From NCBI RefSeq assembly GCF_019966545.1, contig NZ_JAIMIC010000003.1:248001-312000 (forward strand): DNA of 64,000 bases, read 5' to 3'. The DNA comes from Heliomarina baculiformis. Lineage in GTDB: Bacteria; Pseudomonadota; Alphaproteobacteria; Rhodobacterales; Rhodobacteraceae. The notes below the pieces were generated by a model, which saw only the letters and a list, made by a program, of their open reading frames with translations, was not told the DNA's origin and ran no database searches. How positions within the stretch are numbered: the stretch's first letter is position 1; every line of letters starts with the position of its first letter. This document shows, in pieces, positions 1-8,347 of this stretch. The position numbers and the translations under genes were made by a program.

Positions 1-94
1 TATCGCCTCGGACCCGGCCCACTTTCTGAACGCCTTTCCAACGAATACTCTCACGCTCCTCCCTAACACTTAGTGTTACACTTGTCCATTTCAA

Positions 95-1357
95 TCAGCT
101 CTCGGCGGTCTCGGCTGCAACCTGAGACAGGTGACGATCGAGAACGAAGTCGACGAAGGTGCTGGCGGCCCCGATCGCGAGCCGCGCGTGCCGCGGCTGG
201 AGACCCTTGAAGTCGCGCCCGCGGCCATGGCCCTTGCCGTAGGCGTTGCGCAACGGAGCGAGAGAGTGCGCGATATTTCCAAGGCTGGTCAGGATACCCC
301 TAATTTCGTTCGCGCCCTTGGCGTTCTCATCGATCCCGTCCGGCATGATCTTAATCTCTCGGCGGAGAAGCTTCAGCAGCTCGGGGATCTCCGCCTTTTC
401 GGGATAGGCGACCTTCCGATCGTCGAGGATCAGCTTGCAACAGCTCTCGACGATCTCCTTTGCCAAGGCGATCGCCTCGCCAGGCTCGCTGTCGCCGATG
501 CGCTCGAGGCGTCGCAGATCCTCGTAGAGCGTATCCGAGTTCAGGGTTGCTGCCACGGCCTTGATGCGCTGGACAGACCCACCCAAGGCGTGAACCTTGC
601 GTTGTGGCACATAGGCCGGTCGGCCATCGATGATGGCGTCCTCGACGAGTTCCCATCCGTCGGCCCGCAGGTGACCATTGAACGCCCGGGCGAGCGCATC
701 CTGCTCCGCGTCGTCCTTCCGGACGATGGGATGAAGAATCTCGCAGATGAACTTCAGGAAGGTATCCTGATCAGCGGCATAGAGACGGAAGCGCGGGTCG
801 CTGTAGACCCAGTCCTGCGACCAGTCGAAATTGTTGATGCAGTGTTGCCAGATGTCCTGCTCGGCGTTCTGGAACCGGCTGTCATAAGAGGGCAGGGAGG
901 TCAGATCGAAGATCCGGCTGAGGAAGGCAATCTCATCCAGGGCGCCGTGCCAGGCAGTCTCCCTGGCACGCATCTCGTCGAGGATGGCGGCGCGTGTCCG
1001 TTCGCTGATCTTCCCGTCGGGCAGACGCCGCCCCGGCGGCGCGGCGCGCATCGGCGAGATCTCCGCGCTCACCCAGTATCCATTGTCCTTGCCTGTGACG
1101 AGTTCGAGGTTCTTCGAGATGATCCCGGCGATCTCGTTCCGGCTGTCCTCTATCCACACGAAAACACTGACCGGGACGCGTAGAAAGACGGTCCAGAGCT
1201 CGGTGCCGCCGTTCCAGTTGTCGTACCCGACCTCGTCGATCTCGATATCTGCCTGACTCATGGCGCGGAGGGCATCATGTTCGCCTTTCTGGCGAAGGAG
1301 CTCTGCCACGGTGGGCAGGCTCCCCTCGATTTCGCGTCTGATGCTCAGGTATCTCAT
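95..1357 (-). CDS. AbiJ-like abortive-infection protein with C-terminal HEPN-like domain
   Basis: A protein of 420 residues. The part around residues 140-250, with a 'FICEILHPIVR' stretch and 'GRPAYVPQ', resembles the AbiJ N-terminal domain type 3. The C-terminal part (about 270-410) looks like the Abi_C domain and ends in an 'LRNAYGKGHGR' segment. Arg370 and His377 there fit the Rx4-6H motif of HEPN ribonucleases. The expected role is toxin-like RNA cleavage on phage infection, which is family knowledge and untested here. It lies 54 bp downstream of the large nuclease gene on the same strand, so the two probably form an operon. The residues before about 140 match nothing I recognise. Confidence 0.72.
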   Translation of the reverse strand: MRYLSIRREIEGSLPTVAELLRQKGEHDALRAMSQADIEIDEVGYDNWNGGTELWTVFLRVPVSVFVWIEDSRNEIAGIISKNLELVTGKDNGYWVSAEISPMRAAPPGRRLPDGKISERTRAAILDEMRARETAWHGALDEIAFLSRIFDLTSLPSYDSRFQNAEQDIWQHCINNFDWSQDWVYSDPRFRLYAADQDTFLKFICEILHPIVRKDDAEQDALARAFNGHLRADGWELVEDAIIDGRPAYVPQRKVHALGGSVQRIKAVAATLNSDTLYEDLRRLERIGDSEPGEAIALAKEIVESCCKLILDDRKVAYPEKAEIPELLKLLRREIKIMPDGIDENAKGANEIRGILTSLGNIAHSLAPLRNAYGKGHGRGRDFKGLQPRHARLAIGAASTFVDFVLDRHLSQVAAETAES

Positions 1358-1411
1358 CGGCGTAGTCTCGAACAGGTTGAGCCGAAGGACCTCAGTTGGC
1401 AGCTGCCAACC

Positions 1412-4400
1412 TCATGCGCCTTCGTCTTCCAGGGGATCTTTGCTGCGCATTTTGGTGAGGTTACGTGCTGACTTCACGCAGTCACCAATCGTGTTCAGGA
1501 CGGCGTCTTTATGATCTCGATTTATGTCCACCGCCAGAAGCCCCGGGGAAATAATGTGGGTAGTGCTTCTCAGGAGCGGGGGGAGCTTGATCATTCGGGC
1601 GTTTCTCTGCGCCTTCGCGACCGCCGCGGCAACTGAATCACCAAGCATCTTGATCGCCGGGCCTTCACCCAATCGCTCTGAGAGCTCTTCAAGCATGAAG
1701 GCGGCATAGGCGACGCAACGCGCTCCATCGTCCGTATCGTCCCAGAGTTCCAGAAGGCTGGATCCGATCAACTGGGCAACACTCCAGGGGGCGTTCGTCG
1801 GCAGGGCGATATGATCGAGGAATTGCTTCAGCCAGAGCGACGTTTCTTTGCGCTCCCACTCGAACTGCGTCGTATCTCCGTCGATGCTGACGTATCGGTA
1901 ATTCCCCTCCAGCATAGCGCCGAGGGCATCAGAATATGCTTCCTGCGAAATCATGCGCTTGTTGCGCGCGATCTGTAGAGCGACCTGGCTCCAAGCCGAT
2001 GAAATACCATCCAGGCTCGCAAACAGCCGGAGGGAGGTGTCATCCGCAAGCAAGGTCCACCCTCTCTCCTTGGCGACTACCAGCGTATCTACGAAGCACG
2101 GGCCCACATCTTCGAAAACCGCTTCGAAGTCCGGATGAAGGGCAGTGCCTTCTTCCGGCATGGCGATTTTCAGGCCTCGTGCCAGGTCGAGGGTTCGCCC
2201 GAGGTCCGATATGAGAAGGTCGGACATCTCTCGGGACAGCTCGATGATACGCGCCCCATGCTCGTCCGCTACGAAGCTACCTCGGCGTCCTTCTCCCCCG
2301 ATGGCATCCACCCTGTCCCGATAGGCTTCGTGAAGCAGATCGATGCTGCTCTGGGTGATATGCAGGTCCGGGCAGGCCTGAAGGAGGGTGTCGGCGAAGC
2401 CGAGCGTCTGGGCGCTGTATAGGGTGATTGGATCGACGATCACGCCGGGCGCAGCCATAGCCGATTGCGTTGCCGCCTTCCGTTCTACAGCATTACCGAG
2501 GGCCATCTTGATTTTGATGCTGCCGTGGTGCCGCAGAAAATCCCAGAAATCGAAGACCGTGCCTCCACCTGCGGCGGCCAACAGAGCTATCGGGGCTTTC
2601 CCTGACTCGTAGGCCTCCTCGATGCGCTTGACCTGCCCCGCACGCTCCCTGGCGCTTTCGAGGATGGGACGAATACTGCCTTCCAGATCATTTTCATCGA
2701 TCCGAAGCGCTCCGAATATCTTGCTCTCCGGAAACAGGCGCTCGAAGTCCTTCTGAGACCGATGATACGCATGGGCATACTTGGACAGGATCTTTGTGAC
2801 GGTGGCGTTCAGCTTCCCGACAGCGGAATCCATCGGGAGATTGTCACCCACAGCCTTTCCCATCAGGCGAAGAGCCAGCGGGTCTTCAGGGGAAATTTCG
2901 TCGCGGTCCGCCCGCGGGGCAGGGGCTGTCTCGATGATCTTCGTGAGCGGGTCAGCGTGATCTCGCGAGACCACAACGACTGTATCCTCCTCAACGACTT
3001 CGTGGTCGAAATCGACATGTCGCCCAGAACGGCCTGTCAGGATCAACCCGACCATGAAGCCGAGATGTATCTGTGGGTCTTCATAGCCGTCGCGCAACGC
3101 GCGGTATCCGATCTCGAGCGCCCTCTGGAAGTCGTCCGTGTAGTGATCGAGCTTGTGCGCAAGGTGCATGCGCATCCGGGGATCGCCGGAAATGTCCACC
3201 GGCACGGTGTCGAGATACCGGATGATTGAAGAGATGTCCGGCAGACGCTCGCAGATATCGATCCAGCGAGCACGGTCTTCCAGGGTTTCATCCCCTGTGC
3301 CGAACACGTGCTCGAGTTCCTTTCTGGCGCCCTTCAAGTTGCCAGCGCATTGAAAGATGACAGCGCCGATCCTGCGCATGCTGGCGGTATCTTTGATCCT
3401 GGCGTCGAGCTTCCCATAGAGTTCTCGGGCTTCTCGAATCCTGCGGCAGTTCACCAGTGTCTGGAGTGCCATCCTGAGTTGGGGCGTATCCGTGTCAGGA
3501 CTACAGAGATCGAGATAGATGTCCGCGGCTTCGGAGTTCCGGCCGACCATGGCAAGGGCATGGGCCGCACGGTCACGTGCGAAGCTGTTGGTTTCGCGCT
3601 CTGACAACTTGGCAAGGCGATCGATGACTGCGGGATCGTCGAGATCGCCAGGATGGTTGAACACATAATAGGCCAAGAGCAGTGTGGAGTCCGGATGCTC
3701 CGTCAAGATGTCATGGGTGACTTCCTTGAAGAGATCAGGGTTGATCTGCGCAGCCGCCAGGATACGGCAGTTGCCAAACGCGACACGCAAGCCGGCGTCT
3801 TCTGCTGTTCGATATAGGAAGTCGGCACGTGCGAGAGCTGCTTCTGGGTCCCCTTCATTGATGCGCGCCTGGAGGAGCATGAGCTCATCATTCGGATCCC
3901 GATCGCCTTCGGGAATCCTCGACAGCGCATCGGCAACCGCGGCATCCTCACCCTTGTGCATCTGATAGGCGGCGCGGAACCGGAGCAGTTGCGGCGTATT
4001 TCCAATCCTCCGGAAGGCCTCTTCGATGAGCTCTTCGGCCTTCTCTTCATCCCCAAGCATCAGGGAGGCCGAGAGGGCATTCATGACGCAGGTTTCAGCC
4101 TCTCGCGCCCACCCGCTTGCCTGAAGAAGATCCCAGGCAACGAGAAAGTGTGCTCTCGCATCCTCGACGATCTCGATGTCGCTTTTCCGCACGAGTCTGA
4201 GGCTGCGGATGTCGTCTCGCTCGGCGACTTCCTGGAACCTGAGGTAGCCCGCATATGCGCGCACGCGCCAATTATCGGGATCTCGATTGACCGCATCCTT
4301 GGTCAACCGCCGGCAGTCCTTGATCTGACCCGCTTTCTGCGCGTGCTCCGCGAGCGCCAGAAGGAACTCCGGGATCCGCTGGAACTGTTCCGGAAGCTGA

Positions 4401-5401
4401 GCCTGAAGCTCTTGCCATTGCGTTTCCGCCGGAGCCGTCTCCAAGAACACTCCGGCTGCCCGCTGCTGTGGCTCTCGCATCGCCATGGCGCTGGCGGCCA
4501 GTTCAGCCGCCTTCTCACGATTGCCTGCGATGGACTCGGCGGCCGCGAGTATGGATAGCGCTTCGGATGTATCGGGATACTCGTCGTGAGCCTGACGATA
4601 CCAATCTACGGCTGCATCCTTGTCTCCCTTGGCAAAATGGGCGGATCCAAGGTTGGCCTTGATGCGGAAACGGTCTCGAGCGCTGGCAGTGCGGCCCTCA
4701 TTTTCGAGAAGTCGTTCAAGCCGGGTGATGGCGGTTTGCGCCGGGCTATCGTTCAGGAGGTCGGCGGCGTCGGTGATGCGCTGACCGAGCGCGTCTCCAG
4801 TCGGCTCACGCTCCAAGCCCGCTACGACTGACCTCTGGAGATCGAGGATACTGGACGTGAGCCCCGCCAGATCTCGGGATACGTCACCGCGCAGATCGTT
4901 CATTGCTGCAGATATCTGGAGGTCGGCGACCGTCGACACGCCCGAGCAATGAATGGCCGCAACGCGAGGATGGCGATTGAGAACAGCCTTGATCTCGTCC
5001 CAGCCCATGACATCGACTTCGAAGAGAAGCTCCTTTCGGTTCTTCTCATTCAGCTCTCGCGCGACTTCCTGTATTCGCGCGTCATTGGGGGCTGTGGTGG
5101 CGAGGATGAACCTGTCGAGAGGAGGGTGAAATGACTTGGCTTTCTCGACCTCCTCGCGAAGATCCTTTTCTTTAAGCGCCTTCCCGTAGCCTCCGGAGCG
5201 GCCTTTGCACTGGACGCCGACCCATTTTTTGTGAACCCGGTCCGTGCCGTAAACATCGACACCATGCTGCTCCTGACCAGACCGGCCATTGGCGCGCGCA
5301 TCGTCTGTCTGCCATTCGCTTTCGAACAGATCCCTCGTCAGCCGCTCGAATGCCTGCCAGTCGGCAGGTGCGGGAAGATTTACGCTCGTGACGTTGACCA
5401 T
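1412..5401 (-). CDS. Giant restriction-endonuclease-like / TPR / PIN-like protein, putative defence sensor-effector
   Basis: A protein of 1329 residues. Residues 12-150 look like an Mrr/REase-type PD-(D/E)xK nuclease: 'GVDVYG' (Asp49) is followed by 'WVGVQCKG' (Gln64-Cys65-Lys66). The middle, about 220-950, is alpha-helical with TPR-like pairs such as 'AHFAKGDKDAAVDWYRQA'. Residues about 985-1175 resemble a PIN-like domain: 'VIVDPITL' (Asp990), 'FVDTLVV' (Asp1105) and 'LLADDTSLR' (Asp1120/1121). Two nuclease-like folds joined by a repeat scaffold, next to an Abi gene in an integrase-bearing island, suggest antiphage defence. The nuclease calls come from motifs, and the pairing with the downstream Abi gene is inference. 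The SD before the ATG at 5401 is weak. Confidence 0.68.
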   Translation of the reverse strand: MVNVTSVNLPAPADWQAFERLTRDLFESEWQTDDARANGRSGQEQHGVDVYGTDRVHKKWVGVQCKGRSGGYGKALKEKDLREEVEKAKSFHPPLDRFILATTAPNDARIQEVARELNEKNRKELLFEVDVMGWDEIKAVLNRHPRVAAIHCSGVSTVADLQISAAMNDLRGDVSRDLAGLTSSILDLQRSVVAGLEREPTGDALGQRITDAADLLNDSPAQTAITRLERLLENEGRTASARDRFRIKANLGSAHFAKGDKDAAVDWYRQAHDEYPDTSEALSILAAAESIAGNREKAAELAASAMAMREPQQRAAGVFLETAPAETQWQELQAQLPEQFQRIPEFLLALAEHAQKAGQIKDCRRLTKDAVNRDPDNWRVRAYAGYLRFQEVAERDDIRSLRLVRKSDIEIVEDARAHFLVAWDLLQASGWAREAETCVMNALSASLMLGDEEKAEELIEEAFRRIGNTPQLLRFRAAYQMHKGEDAAVADALSRIPEGDRDPNDELMLLQARINEGDPEAALARADFLYRTAEDAGLRVAFGNCRILAAAQINPDLFKEVTHDILTEHPDSTLLLAYYVFNHPGDLDDPAVIDRLAKLSERETNSFARDRAAHALAMVGRNSEAADIYLDLCSPDTDTPQLRMALQTLVNCRRIREARELYGKLDARIKDTASMRRIGAVIFQCAGNLKGARKELEHVFGTGDETLEDRARWIDICERLPDISSIIRYLDTVPVDISGDPRMRMHLAHKLDHYTDDFQRALEIGYRALRDGYEDPQIHLGFMVGLILTGRSGRHVDFDHEVVEEDTVVVVSRDHADPLTKIIETAPAPRADRDEISPEDPLALRLMGKAVGDNLPMDSAVGKLNATVTKILSKYAHAYHRSQKDFERLFPESKIFGALRIDENDLEGSIRPILESARERAGQVKRIEEAYESGKAPIALLAAAGGGTVFDFWDFLRHHGSIKIKMALGNAVERKAATQSAMAAPGVIVDPITLYSAQTLGFADTLLQACPDLHITQSSIDLLHEAYRDRVDAIGGEGRRGSFVADEHGARIIELSREMSDLLISDLGRTLDLARGLKIAMPEEGTALHPDFEAVFEDVGPCFVDTLVVAKERGWTLLADDTSLRLFASLDGISSAWSQVALQIARNKRMISQEAYSDALGAMLEGNYRYVSIDGDTTQFEWERKETSLWLKQFLDHIALPTNAPWSVAQLIGSSLLELWDDTDDGARCVAYAAFMLEELSERLGEGPAIKMLGDSVAAAVAKAQRNARMIKLPPLLRSTTHIISPGLLAVDINRDHKDAVLNTIGDCVKSARNLTKMRSKDPLEDEGA

Positions 5402-5463
5402 GCTGCTCGTGTCTTCTTATGCCTTTGCTAAAAGAGATGGGTTCGGACGGCAAAAATCGAAAG

Positions 5464-5477
5464 CAGGCATTTGCCTG
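5464..5477. repeat. Short palindrome between parA-like gene and nuclease gene
   Basis: CAGGCA (5464-5469) and TGCCTG (5472-5477) are perfect inverted arms around TT. The repeat lies in the 97-bp gap between the end of the ParA-like gene and the start of the giant nuclease gene, both on the minus strand. It could be an operator or a weak stem upstream of the nuclease gene. No U-tract follows. Confidence 0.3.
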
Positions 5478-5498
5478 ATCTGATGCAGCTTTCAGCGG

Positions 5499-6017
5499 TC
5501 ACAGCCTGCTCCGCACCTCCCGGAACAGCGCCTTGATTTCCGTGACGGCCTTCGAGCTCGGCCGATCGAACTCCGTAATCGCCTGGCCCGAAATCAGCGC
5601 CTGCATGAAGGCCTTGCGCTGCCAGAGCCGCGCCTTGGCTACCGGCACGTCCGGGTAGAGTTCCTGCAGCACCGCCGCGGTGTCGTCGCCCTGGGGCCCG
5701 ACGGCCGCCACCTGGCTCAGGACGAATCTTCCCTGCCGACCGTTCTGCTTCATGATCTCGACCGTGCCCGCGGCCACGTTGATGTGGAAGGGAGTCGACC
5801 GAATGGGAATGATGAGCAAGTCTGCGGCGCGGATCGCGGCGTCGATCGTGCCGCCGGCATGGGGCGGCGTGTCGATCACCACGCAGTCGGCGTCATCTTC
5901 CTCGGCTTGTGAGAGATAGGCGATCTGCCCTGCCACCGCGCCGGAATTGACACTCGAAGGCCCCTTGGGTGTGAACCTCTCGGTTGGGGATCGAGTTGAG
6001 AGCTTGCGACCTGTCAT
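5499..6017 (-). CDS. ParA-like ATPase lacking the Walker A half
   Basis: A protein of 172 residues that matches only the rear part of ParA/MinD-type partition ATPases. 'DCVVIDTPPHAGG' is the Walker B-like strand and 'LLIIPIRSTPFHI' the following one; the C-terminus 'SKAVTEIKALFREV' is typical of ParA proteins. A full ParA has about 210 residues or more and begins with a KGGxGKT P-loop. Here the first 22 residues are unrelated and no P-loop exists, since the upstream gene ends only 35 bp away. A good SD (GAAGGGA) precedes the ATG, so it may still be translated. It is either a decayed partition gene or a repurposed fragment. Confidence 0.6.
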   Translation of the reverse strand: MTGRKLSTRSPTERFTPKGPSSVNSGAVAGQIAYLSQAEEDDADCVVIDTPPHAGGTIDAAIRAADLLIIPIRSTPFHINVAAGTVEIMKQNGRQGRFVLSQVAAVGPQGDDTAAVLQELYPDVPVAKARLWQRKAFMQALISGQAITEFDRPSSKAVTEIKALFREVRSRL

Positions 6018-6052
6018 TTGTTCCCTTCAGCTTCCTCTATTCGCATAGCATG

Positions 6053-6331
6053 TCAGCCGTCTTCTTCACCATCGTCTTGCCATTTCTTTTCAAAGTTGGC
6101 GCGCGCTGCACGATGGCGCTCCTCGATGATAGTGGCAATGTCTGTAAGCATCATGAGACGAGCTGCCTTCTGACGTTCGTCGAGCCGAAAGTAGGGTACT
6201 CGAACCTCCCCACTGTCGGCTTTCCTGGCCAATGTGTCTGCCTCATAGCCCCAGTATTGAGCCGCCACCTCAAGAGGAATTACGGGTGTGCCGCCGAAGT
6301 GGGCCAGGAGCATATCAAGTGTTGTCATCAT
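6053..6331 (-). CDS. Pyocin-activator PrtN-like small regulatory protein
   Basis: A protein of 92 residues. The order 'MLLAHFGGTPVIPLEVAAQYWGY...TLARKADSGEVRVPYFRLDERQKA' follows the PrtN family pattern: a short helical N-terminus, a VIPLE stretch, and a helix-turn-helix-like segment ending in a basic/aromatic strand. PrtN activates pyocin genes in Pseudomonas. Small proteins of this family also sit beside integrases in alphaproteobacterial elements, where a regulator or excisionase role is likely. GGAGG lies only about 3 nt before the first ATG and about 6 nt before the second (6328), so translation may start at 6328. It is upstream of and probably co-transcribed with the ParA-like gene. Confidence 0.62.
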   Translation of the reverse strand: MMTTLDMLLAHFGGTPVIPLEVAAQYWGYEADTLARKADSGEVRVPYFRLDERQKAARLMMLTDIATIIEERHRAARANFEKKWQDDGEEDG

Positions 6332-6772
6332 TACCTCCGCATGGTTCCTGCATAGGAATTGAGATCGAACTGCAGGACGCGGAAAAGTTCCTTTGCGGAA
6401 GTCTGCTGTGCATGACGAGCGTGATCGTTTCGCGACGGTGGTCGGAGATCGCGAGTGGCGTCATTTCGGGGTGGTGCAACACCCCACCCAACTGGAGACG
6501 GCGAGCACCAGGCAGATCACGCCAAGACGGAGATTGCCAAGACCGTGCCGACGCTGCCCTGGGCTGTTCGCGTCGTGCCAGTTCCAATCGGGGAAGGTTG
6601 ACGATCGGAAAGCCCTGCCTTAGCCAAGTACACTTTTCCTCCTTGCCTTATAGGCGCCGAACCTCCAGCTGGTCAGTGCAAGCCGCCAAGGAATTCCCAA
6701 CAGACCTGAGTCACGACTCAGGTGTGGCCCTGTCGCCAGAGAACGCGCCGAAGTCACGGAGTCGGCAGGTGA
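6332..6772. other. Gene-poor spacer of the island (441 bp)
   Basis: No convincing gene is seen here between the integrase stop and the PrtN-like start. It holds the promoter region of the PrtN-like gene, a GGGGTG/CACCCC stem at 6468-6485, and a 20-bp palindrome at 6704-6723. The short open frames on either strand lack SD sequences and have unlikely composition. Confidence 0.5.
6704..6723. repeat. Perfect 20-bp inverted repeat downstream of the integrase gene
   Basis: ACCTGAGTC (6704-6712) and GACTCAGGT (6715-6723) are exact inverted arms of 9 bp with a 2-bp spacer. The repeat lies 50 bp beyond the integrase stop codon. No T-run follows on either strand, so it is a poor intrinsic terminator. 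A dimeric DNA-binding protein site, for example for the PrtN-like protein, is an alternative. Confidence 0.5.
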
Positions 6773-8083
6773 TCAGGTTCTGGCCCAGTATGCCAGAACC
6801 CAGTCCAGCCAGTGCCAATTCTTGAATTTATCGCCCTTCTTTTCGACATTCACATACCGATCCAAGCAGCTTCGAGACTGATGCCCTGAGGTCTTCATCA
6901 CGAAATGGTCACGCTTTCCCTTCTCGAACAGACGGCTGATACCTTCGTGCCGGAGATCGTGAAAACGCAGATCGTCAATCTTGACGCGCTCCCGGTGGCG
7001 TCGAAAAGCGGTGCCCACTGAACGCGGATTGTATGGGAAAATAAAGTCCGACGTCCTGGGCATGGAAAGGATGATTTTCATGGCCTGAGGGGTGAGCTTC
7101 ACCCAAACGTCGTTAGTTTTCTTCTTGCGGGGGTGCTTCATCTCCCGCACCAGAATCTTTCGATCAGTCACGTTTAGGTCACTCCAGCGAAGACGACAGA
7201 TCTCACTGAGGCGGCGACAGGAGAAGATGGCGAACACACTTATCGTGATAACAGGGATCTTTTGCCTTTTGTTCGCAAGCACTGCGTCAAAGATCAGATC
7301 GAGCTCATCGAGAGTGGGGCGCCGTTCACGCTCCTCGGACCGTGCCAAGATTTCATCGTGCCACAATACTTTCATGGCGCGAACGACGACATCGTATGGA
7401 ACATCCTCGTCGCGTTCAGCTGCCCATTTCAAAGATGAAGCAAGCATTGTCATGTAGGTCGCCGCGGTTTGCGGCATCATTTCCAACTTGAGCAGGTCCT
7501 CTGCCGCGTTTTGGAACCACTTCAGGTCTATGGTAGACGCTGGCTCCTGACAGCGTGGGTGATTGATCCAAAATTCGAGATTTTGGGTTGCGGTCTTCTC
7601 GACGCTCCGCCCCTTGTCCTTCCTTTTTTGAATTAGATCACAGACACGAGGTGCCGTTTTTGAGCCTTCTTCTTGCTTGGGAGCAAGTAAACCCAGTTGT
7701 ATCTGGGCCAACGTGTCATCTCGCCACTTCTTGGCGTCCTTGAGGCTTGTGAATGTCTTGCTTATATTGATTGGACCACCGTCGGTCCTGCGACGGATTT
7801 GTGCGCAGTATCTCGGGAGGCCGTCTTTCGGAGCGCGTGCCGAAATGAAGGGTTCGTCCGAACAGTCTTCTACTGTGGGCAAGTTATCCGCTTTGGTCGA
7901 CACTTGCGTCCGCTTGGTCTGTTTCGGCTTTCGCAAAGAGTCTTTCTTGCTGGTCCCGGAACTTTCGGCAGGTCGCGGCTGGGCGGGCAGTTCTGCGCGG
8001 AAGGCAAATGGAGAACCCGCTGCGCGGTCACGCGAGATTTGCTGGAGTATATTTTTGGAGCTAACTTGTGTCGTGTGAGACAT
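6773..8083 (-). CDS. Tyrosine recombinase (phage-type integrase) of a dusA-associated island
   Basis: A protein of 436 residues. The catalytic set of the family is visible: Arg291 in 'RRLSEICRLRW', His375 and Arg378 in 'FHDLRHEG', His401 in 'TSGHQS', and the nucleophile Tyr410 in 'DRYVNV'. The middle (about 160-260) is the SAM-like core-binding domain, and the first 100 residues are basic and low in complexity, with a possible AP2-like arm-binding stretch around 105-145 ('YCAQIRRRTDGGPINISKTF'). AAAGGGA precedes the ATG. The gene starts 264 bp from dusA and reads away from it, the usual layout of islands integrated at the 5' end of dusA. It should catalyse integration and excision of the element. 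Confidence 0.9.
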   Translation of the reverse strand: MSHTTQVSSKNILQQISRDRAAGSPFAFRAELPAQPRPAESSGTSKKDSLRKPKQTKRTQVSTKADNLPTVEDCSDEPFISARAPKDGLPRYCAQIRRRTDGGPINISKTFTSLKDAKKWRDDTLAQIQLGLLAPKQEEGSKTAPRVCDLIQKRKDKGRSVEKTATQNLEFWINHPRCQEPASTIDLKWFQNAAEDLLKLEMMPQTAATYMTMLASSLKWAAERDEDVPYDVVVRAMKVLWHDEILARSEERERRPTLDELDLIFDAVLANKRQKIPVITISVFAIFSCRRLSEICRLRWSDLNVTDRKILVREMKHPRKKKTNDVWVKLTPQAMKIILSMPRTSDFIFPYNPRSVGTAFRRHRERVKIDDLRFHDLRHEGISRLFEKGKRDHFVMKTSGHQSRSCLDRYVNVEKKGDKFKNWHWLDWVLAYWART

Positions 8084-8236
8084 GACCGTCCCTTTCTTGT
8101 TGATCGTCGAGAACGTGGTGTCACTTCGATCTGGCCGGAAACCGTCCGGATGGGGTAAGTCGAGGCGCAGCCAGAATCAGGTGGGTCGCCTGACCCTGGC
8201 GGAGCTCTGGCTCGGACATGATTGGCGGGATGGATG

Positions 8237-8253
8237 TTGCTACTCGGTAGCAA
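8237..8253. repeat. Hairpin-forming inverted repeat in the integrase-dusA gap
   Basis: TTGCTAC and GTAGCAA are perfect 7-bp arms around TCG. The repeat lies between the divergent integrase and dusA genes, next to the tandem repeats at 8262-8321. It may be part of the recombination region or an operator. Confidence 0.4.
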
Positions 8254-8261
8254 GCTGTCTT

Positions 8262-8321
8262 GGAAAACCCACGGAAACCAGGGAAAACCCCCGGGAATCA
8301 CGAGAAATCCCGTTAGGTGGC
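8262..8321. repeat. Three imperfect 20-bp tandem repeats, possible integrase arm sites
   Basis: GGAAAACCC starts at 8262 and again at 8282, and a degenerate copy GAGAAATCCC starts at 8302, giving a strict 20-bp period. The first two units share the following CGG(A/G)AA. Short direct repeats beside an integrase gene at an attachment site are often the arm-type sites bound by the integrase N-terminal domain. That role is inferred. Confidence 0.45.
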
Positions 8322-8347
8322 TGTCTGCGTATGCGGAGAGTAAGTGT

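Noticed and set aside
64-78. TAACAC/GTGTTA repeat at the left window edge
   Set aside because: Six-base arms with a 3-nt loop and no T-run, just past the Abi gene; too small to call a terminator or operator.
7764-7785. GATTGGACC match to the dusA attachment region inside the integrase gene
   Set aside because: Only nine bases match and the integrase coding frame explains the sequence. It is not an attachment repeat.
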